64,000 nucleotides of DNA, taken from the NCBI GenBank assembly GCA_933228895.1, contig OW121857.1, forward strand, positions 248,001-312,000. The letters are read 5' to 3'. The translations under genes were made by a program, and so were the position numbers. This DNA comes from Platycnemis pennipes. Lineage: Eukaryota > Arthropoda > Insecta > Odonata > Platycnemididae. The notes under the pieces were generated by a model, which had not been told where the DNA came from, did not search any database, and worked only from the letters and a program-made list of their open reading frames with translations. Numbering within the stretch: position 1 is the stretch's first letter; every line of letters starts with the position of its first letter. Shown one piece after another: positions 33,205-41,825 of the stretch.

Positions 33205-34236
33205 ATGATGGAAGAGAGTACTTCTTTCAAAGAAATGCCATCCATAAAGTGGTCACGGGAATACTGTTTTGTTCCCAAGTGCTCGAGTACGAAGATTTCG
33301 ACACCGGGAAAGATCTTCGTAAACGTGCCAGACAATCCTGTATTGAGAAGGAAGTGGCTGATTGCTGACCGGAGGGATTTGAAGAAGTTGCCATTATCCG
33401 CATCATCTCTTTTGCGATGCTGTGCCGATCATTTCAATGTAAGTGCAATAGATATACTTATGAAATAAAGTGTCGATAGTTTGATCGACATCTAACTGCA
33501 TTACATGTGTTGCATTATAGTTAATTTGAATTTATGTGACTTTCTTACTCTAAAATAAGATAACCTATCGATATTCATTTCAACGGAAGGGCATCTCCAA
33601 CAATATTTACGTCTTAAATATATGATCGCGATTTTTTCACTAATCCATATGCTTTGTTCAAGGCGATTATCCTTTTCCGATAATTTTGTGGGCATTCATG
33701 TCGCATACGGACTACAGGTAGTTTGCTTACCTCATTATTATGATATCTACAATTATATGTAATCTTTCGGTTGATATTTATATTTTGTAATAAATTTTTA
33801 GTTGGAAGAGGACGCTGAAAATTACACGAGGTGGAAGATGATGGGCGGCCTACTTCGCTTGAAGAAAGAAGTGGTGCCTCAAGTTTTTGCGTGCCAATCT
33901 AGGCTTTCAACTATTCCCAAGACCGAGAGGTCCATTCTGAAGAAGATGAAGGTTCTTGAGTTAATCAATTCCAATTCTTCTTCAGAAATTCCAGAGGAGC
34001 CTATGCAAATCGCTTCAGATGATTGTGAGGTATTCGGGCAGCACCAGGACATTGGATTTGAAAATGTTGATGATTTGAAATGTGTTAGCAAGGCAGAGAA
34101 AGTCATACAGGTACGCTCTTCATATAGGAGCAAAATCACCCAAACATACAACCAAAAACTTAAATCAATTGCAACGTCTCCCCATAAAGTACGTTTATGC
34201 TCAAAAGCTACATGTCCCTTCGCTTATTTCAAATGA
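33205..34236 (+). CDS. THAP zinc-finger protein, two exons
   Basis: Exon 1 is 33205-33438 (ATG, 78 codons), intron 33439-33801 (GTAAGT ... TTTTTAG, 363 bases, phase 0), exon 2 from 33802. The THAP domain spans the intron: C21-x4-C26 in YCFVPKCSS, VPDNP, W51, C73-x2-H76 in CCADHF, then LRLKKEVVPQVF in exon 2, matching the AVPxxF-type end of the fold. THAP domains bind DNA through a C2CH zinc. Exon 2 may end at 34110 (CAG followed by GTACGC, phase 0), giving 103 codons; read through, it stops at 34236. The part after the domain is acidic and Ser-rich with no known motif. The family includes transcription factors and P-element-derived proteins. A gypsy fragment begins about 100 bases downstream, so later exons may be lost or far away. 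Confidence 0.8.
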
Positions 34237-34334
34237 AGGGTGAAAAATCTCTGCTTCTGATTGGCTGAAAATGTTAGCCTCTCTCACTGCGTCCTTAGTT
34301 ACCGAAACCACTAGCGCATGTTTTGCATCGACGA

Positions 34335-35660
34335 GTTGTCGATAAGCGCACAGTCAATCCAAATATTGTTGTTGATCACTATCCATTACCCGTGCCAGAG
34401 GACATTTTTAATTCATTGAATGGTTGCGGGGTATATTGTGTTGTCGATTGTGCTGATGCTTACATGCAGTTAGAGCTTGATGAGGGGGCACAAGATATTT
34501 TGGTGCTGAATACGTGTTTGGGTTTGGTAAAGCCAACTAGGTTGCCGTATGGTCTGGCAAGTGCCAGTGCTTGTATTCAGTCTGTGATGGACCAAATTCT
34601 TGTGGGAATACCAAAGGTAAAGCCTTACGTGATGACATTATTATTGGTTGAAAAGACTTAGAGGAATGTATGAGAAATTTGTATCTGGGGTTTTCAAGAC
34701 AACATGAACATAATGTGCGTATCGATGAGAGTAAGCTCAAGTTATTTGTACCAGAAGTGGAATTTTTGGGTTTTGTGTTGTGTCCTTCTCAACACATACC
34801 GTCACCAAATGAGGTAAAAGCCATTCGAGAGAGTGCTTTGCCAACGAACAAGTCTGAATTAAAGGCTTATATAGGAATGGTATCAGGTTCATTCCAAATG
34901 CTAGTACTAATTTAAGGGCATTGTATGCTTTGCTGTCTGAGTCAGTTCCCTGGGAATGGACTAGTGAAGGTGAGGAGGCATTCGAGCTGTCCAAGAGGGT
35001 GCTTAGTTCGGAGCCAGTGCTAGTCACTTTTGATCCCAGTAAAACCATTCTCCTTGTCTGTGATGCCTCACTTGTGGGCGTGGGGCAGTGCTGGCTCTGC
35101 GGGAAAATAAGTTAGAGTCCCCTGTGATGTTCATGTCACGTTCCCTCACCGATGTTCAAAAGCGATATTCCCAGATTGAAATGGAGGCTCTTGCCATCGT
35201 CGTTGCCCTGACCAAATTCAATAAGTTCTTGTGGGGCAGGAAATTCATTAAAGTGACTGATAATGCAGCTTTGAAAATTTTGTTTGCCCCAGATAGGATA
35301 AGTTCAAAGGTGAGTGCGCTCAGATTGAAGCGCTGGTCAGTCACGTTGAGGAATTACAGTTACATCATAGAGTACCGCAGCACAGACAAAATGGGTCCAG
35401 CTGATGCCTTGTCGTGTTTACCACTGCAAAAATTTGCCATAGATGTTTGTTGTTTTGCGGATGAATTACCTGTTACCACTTAGCTGTGAAACAATAATTG
35501 TAGAAACTGACAAGGACCCGGTGCTTAGTCAAGTTAAGTCCCTGGTCATCAAAGGTTGTCCACAGAAATACCCTGCTATTGAAATTGGGTGTTCAACGCA
35601 TTTTGAATCGTCCGATTTAACGGACTCTTATTTCACCATGATCTCATGGCTCAAGTAGTT
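34335..35660 (+). pseudogene. Ty3/gypsy RT-RNase H, truncated and shifted
   Basis: Begins within RT (RTVNPNIVVDHYPLPVPEDI, VDCADAYMQLELD). A base is missing just before the YVDD aspartates (about 34630-34640), shifting the frame. Thumb (KLFVPEVEFLGFVLCPSQ), connection (WEWTSEGEEAFELSKRV) and RNase H (LLVCDASLVGVG, RYSQIEMEALAIVVALTKF, VTDNAALKIL) follow in three further frames, to about 35480. Integrase is absent. The frame order is 0, 2, 1, 0, so at least three indels. Confidence 0.88.
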
Positions 35661-35723
35661 CTTCTGAGTTGCCATCAGCGTCGCCACCGTGGAAAGTGGA
35701 ATGGGGAGTTGAGGGGAGGGACC

Positions 35724-36088
35724 TGATATGTCCCAGCTGGGAATTTTCGGAAGCGACGACCGGAGATCTTGCGTAATCCGCAGGGCGATCAAGTTACTCT
35801 GAACACAGATAACGTCAAGAGTTCTCTTTTCGGAGCCGAGTGTGAATTGTTTTCCTCGTCTTTATTGAAGTCGAAAGTAAGATAGGTCGGCAATTACCTA
35901 AAATTGAAAACACCTAAAGGGTTCTGGGATTGTCGGCGTTGCCTTGGATTTGTAGTGCAGTTTTTAGTGGTTGTCAAATGTTATTGACTGTAGTTATTGA
36001 ATTAGTCCTCCAGGATTTATTTTAGCGGGATGCACGTTGCCCTCGTAAAGTAATTGTGAGCATTTTTAATGAGGTTATTTAAATAAGC
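35724..36088 (+). repeat. Putative LTR start after polypurine tract
   Basis: TTGAGGGGAGGGACC is followed at 35724 by TGATATGTCCCAGCTGGGAA, the usual arrangement of purine tract and LTR start. The end is not determined; CTTGTGGCA at about 36088 is one possibility. The partner LTR is absent. Confidence 0.4.
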
Positions 36089-36897
36089 TCTTGTGGCATT
36101 TTTTGGTCCCCCCCCTCCTCCCCTCGTTGGACATTACCCCTCGGCGGACTAATTACCCTCCGGACTTAGCCGCAGGACTTGCTCGACAGGCGTAGCTAAC
36201 GACAAGCGGAGCCAACGACGCCAACAATGCCTACGATTCCAAAATGCATCGATTTCGTCTGCTTCGTTCGTCAGCTCCGTTCAGCAGCTCCTTTCAGCCG
36301 CTCCTTTCCCTCTCCAGAAGCTCTACCACTTATATAGCCCCCAAAGTGCGGATGAAGACCAGAAGTTAGGCCATCGTACGAGCCGTTATTTAGTGTTCGC
36401 CCGCCATAGTGAAAAAAGAGTCCCGGATGAGCCAATCCTGAGTTTCCACCTCGCCCCCTTGAAAGCATGCCACCTTTTCCTCCCCTCAATTTGCTCCAAT
36501 GGAATTCCACGTTAAACCCCATTGCACTTTGACCTTCCAGAATATAGCCCCTCCTTACCCCAGAGAATACCTCCCCTCTCACGCCCTCTGTTCCAGTCGA
36601 GACGGCAAAGAGACGATATCGAGGCGAGGTGAGAGGAGAGTAGTGTTAGTCGTTTCTCCTTTGTGCGCCATGGACTTTCGGTGCAAGTTATTAGTTTTCC
36701 CGAAATGGTGAAGAGTATTTCAATTTTGTTGGTTTGTACCTTGTTGTTTAAATACAGTGTTTGATTAGTTAGATTTTCTTACTTTTGTGGTTTTTTCTAT
36801 TTCTGACCTCATCTTGCTCACCCGTCTTGGAAAGAATATTTGTCCTTTGGACAAGTGTTTCTCGTGAACTGCTGTTTTTCTTTCGAGAAACGCTGCA
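36089..36897 (+). repeat. Putative 5' LTR of the 37-kb gypsy element
   Basis: The right end is firm: CGAGAAACGCTGCA ends at 36897 two bases before the primer-binding site. The left end is unknown. The matching end sequence TTTCGAGAAACGCTGCA recurs at 47215-47231 downstream of pol, supporting it as the LTR terminus. Confidence 0.5.
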
Positions 36898-36899
36898 TT

Positions 36900-36911
36900 T
36901 GGTAGCAGAGC
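36900..36911 (+). other. Primer-binding site, initiator tRNA-Met type
   Basis: TGGTAGCAGAGC, as at 24636. Identity between the two elements continues past the tRNA match through GTGGTTT. Confidence 0.75.
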
Positions 36912-37083
36912 GTGGTTTCGTGTCTTTTCATAGCAGGTGGTGAGTGTTCCCATTTGAGGATTTTGCTTGATTTTCTCTGTATAACTAGATTGTTTCTCGC
37001 TTCATATTTCTCCAGTGTTTCAATTTTGCTTTGTGTTTTTTCGCTGAGTCAGGGTTCGTGTTTTCGCTTTTGTCCCAGCCACC

Positions 37084-39405
37084 ATGACTTCTGATTCAGA
37101 TGACCCTTATGCGAAAAATTATCGCACTACTGCTCAGGATAGGAGGGCCAGATTAAATGGAGAGACTGTGGTTTCACTTGATAATACCGGAGTTTCAGTA
37201 GACGAACTCTGCTTGGTTCCTCAAACCCAAGAATGTGACCTTCGGCATTCTGAAATTCCACTCCCAACCCAAGTTCAGGTGAATTTGCCTAGGTCCTCGG
37301 CCATTGAAACTCTTTCAACTCATTTGGTCGATTTGCCCGATTCCTTGCCAAAAGAATCTCCTCCTACCCAAGTTCTGCCGGTATTTCCAGAGGCTACTTC
37401 AAACGCGGCGGAACCAAGACGAGTTAGGTCGGCTCTATCACTATCCGAAGGGTTGGCCATTGTCAAGCAAAGGATCGCTGACTTTCCTCCCTTTGATGTT
37501 TCCAGTGCCGAAAATTGGTATAATCTGATGTTGAATTTGACGGAATTAGTCTCTCTGTCGCTAGTTCCTTTATCAACGTTGTTGAGTTTGGTGATTCCTA
37601 AGTTACCCTCCTGTTGGCATCGTTTCTGGCTTTCTATGTTAAGTCAAAATTTTTCTTGGGCCCAGATTACGAGCAAACTTTGGAATGAAATAGTCAGCGA
37701 TCGGGAATTCGATCGGCTTATCGCTTCCAAGGTGAAAAGATTCCAGTTCCCTCGCGAAACACCGCGTGATTTTGTGTCTGCCATAAGAAACGCTGTGTGT
37801 GCATTAGGATTAGACTATTCTGAGAGCCAGATTGTTCATTTAATTTTTCAAGGTTTAAATCCTATCACTATTTCCGCTATCAAGACGCCCACCCCGCCGT
37901 CTAGTTTCGAAGAGTTAGACGTTGTCATTGGTCGTGCGTCAAAAGCATTAATGGATGCAGCTGATTACGCTAACACCTTTCACGGCGTATCATTTTATGC
38001 TCCTCCTGCCGTTTCTAGGCAAGTTGTGTGTTCCTATTGTCACAAAGCTGGGCACTATGTCAGGGATTGTCGTAAAAAGCACCGAAGAGGACGGCCTTCC
38101 ACAATCAGTCTAATGAGTGTTCACAAATCTCCCGATATCAATTTGCCTTTGCTACCTATTTCATTGCAGTCAGCATCTTGTAATGCCCTGATTGATACAG
38201 GTTGTTCAGTCTCGATTTGCGACGAGAATTTCTTCACTAGCCTTGGTTCTTCGGCTGATAAACTAAAGAGAAAAATCAATTCTATCGAACTTTTGACGGT
38301 CGCTGGACAACCTTTTCGAGTTAGTTGTTCGGTGCAACTTAAAATTAAGATTGATAAGTACTCTTGGGTTCATGAATTTTATTTAGCAGACATTCCATTC
38401 CCTGTCCTTTTAGGGATTGATTTCATTCGTAAATCGAAACTTATTATTCATACTAATGGTGTCGCGTTTGAATCGGCGCCATGTCATTTAATTCATTTTT
38501 GCTCAGACAGACGAGCATCGTATATCCCTCAAGCGTTTGCAGAACACATGTCCGCTGAAAACGAAATCGTTGATTCTCGGAATAATTCTCTAGTTCCATG
38601 TGATGATTTGGTGAGTCAGTTGAAATTGTTGTTGTCTAATTATCCCGATGTTGTAACCCAAAATCTAGGAGTGACATCGTTGATGACTTATGAAATTGAA
38701 TTATTAGACGAATGTCCTGTCAGAAGTCATCCTTTTCATCTCTCACCGCCGAAAACCCTCCTGATGAAGCAACATGTGCAGTCGTTATTAGATAAGGGAA
38801 TTATCGAAGTTTCAAATTCAAACTGGTGCTCTCCTGCCTTTTTGGTTCCCAATAAAAATGGTTCACAAAGGTTAGTTGTTGATTATCGTAAGCTTAACAG
38901 ACAAATTAAGAAAGACGGTTATCCGACTCCTTCTGTGGAACACGCTTTTCAGTATCTGGCTGATGCCAAGTATTTCACTATTCTAGATCTTAATTCTGCT
39001 TTTCATCAAATCCCGCTGTCTGAAAATTCAAAGAAATACACAAGCTTCGTAACGTCTTTTGGAATGTTCCAGTATACAAAATTACCGTTTGGCTTTGCTA
39101 ATTCCAGTCAAGTATTTACTCGTTTGATAAACGAGGTTTTGGGTGATTTGTTATTTTCGTCTGTGTACCCTTATATTGACGATATATGTATCTATTCTAA
39201 GAATTCCAGAGATCACGTACCTCATGTCAGAGAGGTTCTTAGTAGGCTTCGGTCCGCTGGTCTGACTATTTCTGAAGAAAAGATTAAGTTGGGCTGCACT
39301 TCAATCGCCTTTTTAGGCCATCTAATTTGCAATGGAACCCTTTGTGTCGATCCAGACCGGATAAAACCCATCGAATCCTTTCCTGTTCCGAAGACATATT
39401 TTTGA
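37084..39405 (+). CDS. Ty3/gypsy Gag-Pol, deleted after RT
   Basis: 773 codons from ATG 37084 in a strong start context. Residues 1-130 are variable. The capsid-like region (about 135-300) includes CWHRFWLSMLSQNFSW and FQFPRETPRDFVSAI. A CCHC zinc knuckle lies at residues 316-329 (CSYCHKAGHYVRDC), protease DTG at 371-373 (LIDTGCSVSI), RT from about 575, YIDD at 697-700. The frame then passes through LGHLICNGTLCVDPDRI to FPVPK and ends abnormally at 39405. The RT end, RNase H and integrase zinc-binding histidines that should follow are missing; integrase resumes two bases later in another frame. So about 1 kb was lost. Gag and protease could still be made; a complete replicase could not. Confidence 0.93.
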   Translation: MTSDSDDPYAKNYRTTAQDRRARLNGETVVSLDNTGVSVDELCLVPQTQECDLRHSEIPLPTQVQVNLPRSSAIETLSTHLVDLPDSLPKESPPTQVLPVFPEATSNAAEPRRVRSALSLSEGLAIVKQRIADFPPFDVSSAENWYNLMLNLTELVSLSLVPLSTLLSLVIPKLPSCWHRFWLSMLSQNFSWAQITSKLWNEIVSDREFDRLIASKVKRFQFPRETPRDFVSAIRNAVCALGLDYSESQIVHLIFQGLNPITISAIKTPTPPSSFEELDVVIGRASKALMDAADYANTFHGVSFYAPPAVSRQVVCSYCHKAGHYVRDCRKKHRRGRPSTISLMSVHKSPDINLPLLPISLQSASCNALIDTGCSVSICDENFFTSLGSSADKLKRKINSIELLTVAGQPFRVSCSVQLKIKIDKYSWVHEFYLADIPFPVLLGIDFIRKSKLIIHTNGVAFESAPCHLIHFCSDRRASYIPQAFAEHMSAENEIVDSRNNSLVPCDDLVSQLKLLLSNYPDVVTQNLGVTSLMTYEIELLDECPVRSHPFHLSPPKTLLMKQHVQSLLDKGIIEVSNSNWCSPAFLVPNKNGSQRLVVDYRKLNRQIKKDGYPTPSVEHAFQYLADAKYFTILDLNSAFHQIPLSENSKKYTSFVTSFGMFQYTKLPFGFANSSQVFTRLINEVLGDLLFSSVYPYIDDICIYSKNSRDHVPHVREVLSRLRSAGLTISEEKIKLGCTSIAFLGHLICNGTLCVDPDRIKPIESFPVPKTYF

Positions 39406-39406
39406 T

Positions 39407-40235
39407 ATGGTTCGTAAATGTCATTTATGTCAGACATGTAAACCCAGGAATACTGCCCCACCGGGTATGATGTCTTCTAACCTTCCTGCTCATGTGTGGG
39501 AAAGGCTTTATATCGATTTCGTTGGACCTTATCCTTCGACGAAAAATAATCACAAATATGTCTTATCGATTATTGATGGATTCTCTAAATTTTGTATCCT
39601 GGAACCTGTTCGTAATGCCACTTCCAGTGCTGTGATTAGTGTTCTTACTCAAAGAGTTTTTTCTAAGTTTGGTTATCCTAAATTTCTTGTGTCTGACAAT
39701 GCAGCGGTGTTTAAGTCACACCTAGTTAAGGAAATGTGTTTGCAACTTGGGATTAAACAGGTTTTCACAGCTCCTTACCAACCAAGTTCTAACCAAGTTG
39801 AAAGGCTACATAGAAATTTGAAAGCTGCATTGTCAATTCTTTGTAACAATGTACATTACAATTGGGTCAATTTTTTGTCAGATTTAAATTTTGCCTTTAA
39901 CTCTGCCTGTCATAGTGCCACGGGAGAATCTCCCGCTAAGATAATTTTTGGCAGACGATTGCTTCATCCTCTAATAAATCAATGGTCTATTCCTAGAGAA
40001 CTGTGTGAGGATGATATTTTGGAAGAGGAGAGGGAAGCTTATTTGCAACAAGTAGTTGCTAATTTGAAGATAGCCAAATCTAAGCAAAAGCTAGTTTTTG
40101 ATAATTCTCATTCTAACATAACTTTCAAACCTGGAGATAGGGTGTTGTCTAAGAAACATCCAATCAGTTCTTAGGCAGACAAGATTATGGCAAAGTTAAC
40201 CCCTCTATGGGAAGGCCCATTTATTATAAAAAAGT
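39407..40235 (+). pseudogene. Ty3/gypsy integrase core, 5' part deleted
   Basis: Opens with MVRKCHLCQTCK, the CxxC half of the zinc-binding region. The core has the first Asp (LYIDFVGP), the second in VSDNAAVFKS and Glu in QVERLHRN. A TAG at 40172-40174 interrupts the frame, which reopens with MAKLTPLWEGPFII until the LINE at 40249. The GPF motif starts the C-terminal region completed at 45587. The integrase histidines are lost in the deletion at 39393-39407. Confidence 0.9.
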
Positions 40236-40585
40236 TAGTCTCTCCTGTGGGGGTAAGGAGTAAGGGACTCCAGGGTGGGGCGAGGGCAGAACATGCCCAT
40301 GAAACACCAAGACCGTCATGCGTGGTGAAGAGCCACATCCTCCTCGAGGTGCCCCTGGTATCGCTGAACATGACGGATCTAGACCTGGCGGTCGATAAAC
40401 AGCTCCCATCACCACGGTGCGTCTCTGTGCCAAGGGTGACCGCATCTGCGGGGCGGAGAGTAAGAAGTCGCTAACAGAGAAACTCCGGATACAGGGCGAC
40501 CTCCGGTTTTATTTAGCCTTACCCATGCATGCGGGGCTCTGTGTGGGTGGACCCTTTATTTCCCTAGCTACTCGTGGGAACAATT

Positions 40586-41824
40586 ATGGACCATAACAAA
40601 AAGAATAAAAACAAAACTTTTGTGGAGGACGCTGGACGAACTCCGACCAAGGACTCTTGTAGTCCAATTTCAAAAATGGAGGAGGAAGCACTGCTGGGGA
40701 GCCCAAGGGAACCCAACGGGAGCACCTCCTCTTCAACCTTTACCCTACCTTTGGGGGGCCCTTCTGGGAACCCCACTCTCCCTAGCCACCCCTCAAACCC
40801 CTTGGGGGAAGAGGAGGGAGGCATTCTTTCCGACTCCTCGGAGTCAACCATGAAAGAGGCACCAGGTTCACCCGTGGAGATGGAGTCGGACTCTGGGGCC
40901 TCTAACATTACTCTGGGTAGCATTTCAACAAAGCTGCAAAGGCTATCCACAGAGCCCAAGCTCAGCGGCGCAGCCAGGAGGAAGCTGCAGAAGCATAGAG
41001 CTAAAGGTGCAGCTGGGGTCTCTGCACATCCCCATTCCAGGGGCAATGCCGGGGACAAAGTAACCGGCAAAAGCCCCGGGCGTGGTAGGGATGGCGCTAC
41101 GACCCCAAGTGCAGCACCACAGAAAAGGGGACGGACTCATGGAGATACCCCCAGTAACGAATCAAGGGAGAACAAGAGGCCCAAGATAAAACCCAAGCAA
41201 ACCTATGCTCAGGTAACGAGGGACCTCAAAAAGATGGCCATAGTGCCAGCTGGATACCCGGAGGTGTTGGTAAAGGAGGAGATGTATGCCGACATCGATA
41301 GACGGCTCGATGAACTCTGGGATGAAATCCCGGAGGGTCAGGAGCATCCGAGGTTCGAAGGCACCAGACTGATCAATGGTGCAGTGGAAATTGCCTGTGG
41401 CAACGATTTCTCAGCCACATGGGTGACAGAGGCAATAAATAAGATGGGACCCATTGGGGATACCACCCTTCAGGTTGTAGATGCCGACAACCTCATTAAA
41501 AGGAAAAGGATGATGATGTGGGTCCCAGGGCCCAATAAGTCTGAGATTATAGTCATCCTTGACAGAATAAAGAAAGTCAACCCAGGGCTCCACACTGACT
41601 TGTGGAGACCCTATGAAAGGAGTGAAGCTGCACATGGGACGAGGTTCATCATAGGGGTGGACGAACCATCTGCCAGCTTCATTTTGGGGCCAGACTTCAA
41701 TGCATATATAGGCATGAGGAGACTGGACATCACCTTTTTAGGTAAAGGGACGGGCTCTGAGAAGCCCTCCAAATCCTCGGAAGCCAAGGCTGATGAGGAC
41801 AAGGAGGGAGGTGAGAGATCCTAG
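40586..41824 (+). CDS. LINE ORF1 protein
   Basis: 412 codons from ATG 40586 (an upstream in-frame GTG at 40574 is unlikely). The N-terminal half is rich in Ser, Pro, Gly and Lys. A basic stretch NKRPKIKPKQTYAQVTRDLK precedes a folded C-terminal region with RRLDELWDEIPEG, RMMMWVPGPNKSEIIVILDR and GTRFIIGVDEPSASFI. This last part resembles the DUF4780-type domain of insect LINE ORF1 proteins; no CCHC knuckle is present. The expected role is RNA binding in the retrotransposition particle. The ORF is intact. The stop TAG is followed after one base by the ORF2 ATG. Confidence 0.85.
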   Translation: MDHNKKNKNKTFVEDAGRTPTKDSCSPISKMEEEALLGSPREPNGSTSSSTFTLPLGGPSGNPTLPSHPSNPLGEEEGGILSDSSESTMKEAPGSPVEMESDSGASNITLGSISTKLQRLSTEPKLSGAARRKLQKHRAKGAAGVSAHPHSRGNAGDKVTGKSPGRGRDGATTPSAAPQKRGRTHGDTPSNESRENKRPKIKPKQTYAQVTRDLKKMAIVPAGYPEVLVKEEMYADIDRRLDELWDEIPEGQEHPRFEGTRLINGAVEIACGNDFSATWVTEAINKMGPIGDTTLQVVDADNLIKRKRMMMWVPGPNKSEIIVILDRIKKVNPGLHTDLWRPYERSEAAHGTRFIIGVDEPSASFILGPDFNAYIGMRRLDITFLGKGTGSEKPSKSSEAKADEDKEGGERS

Positions 41825-41825
41825 G

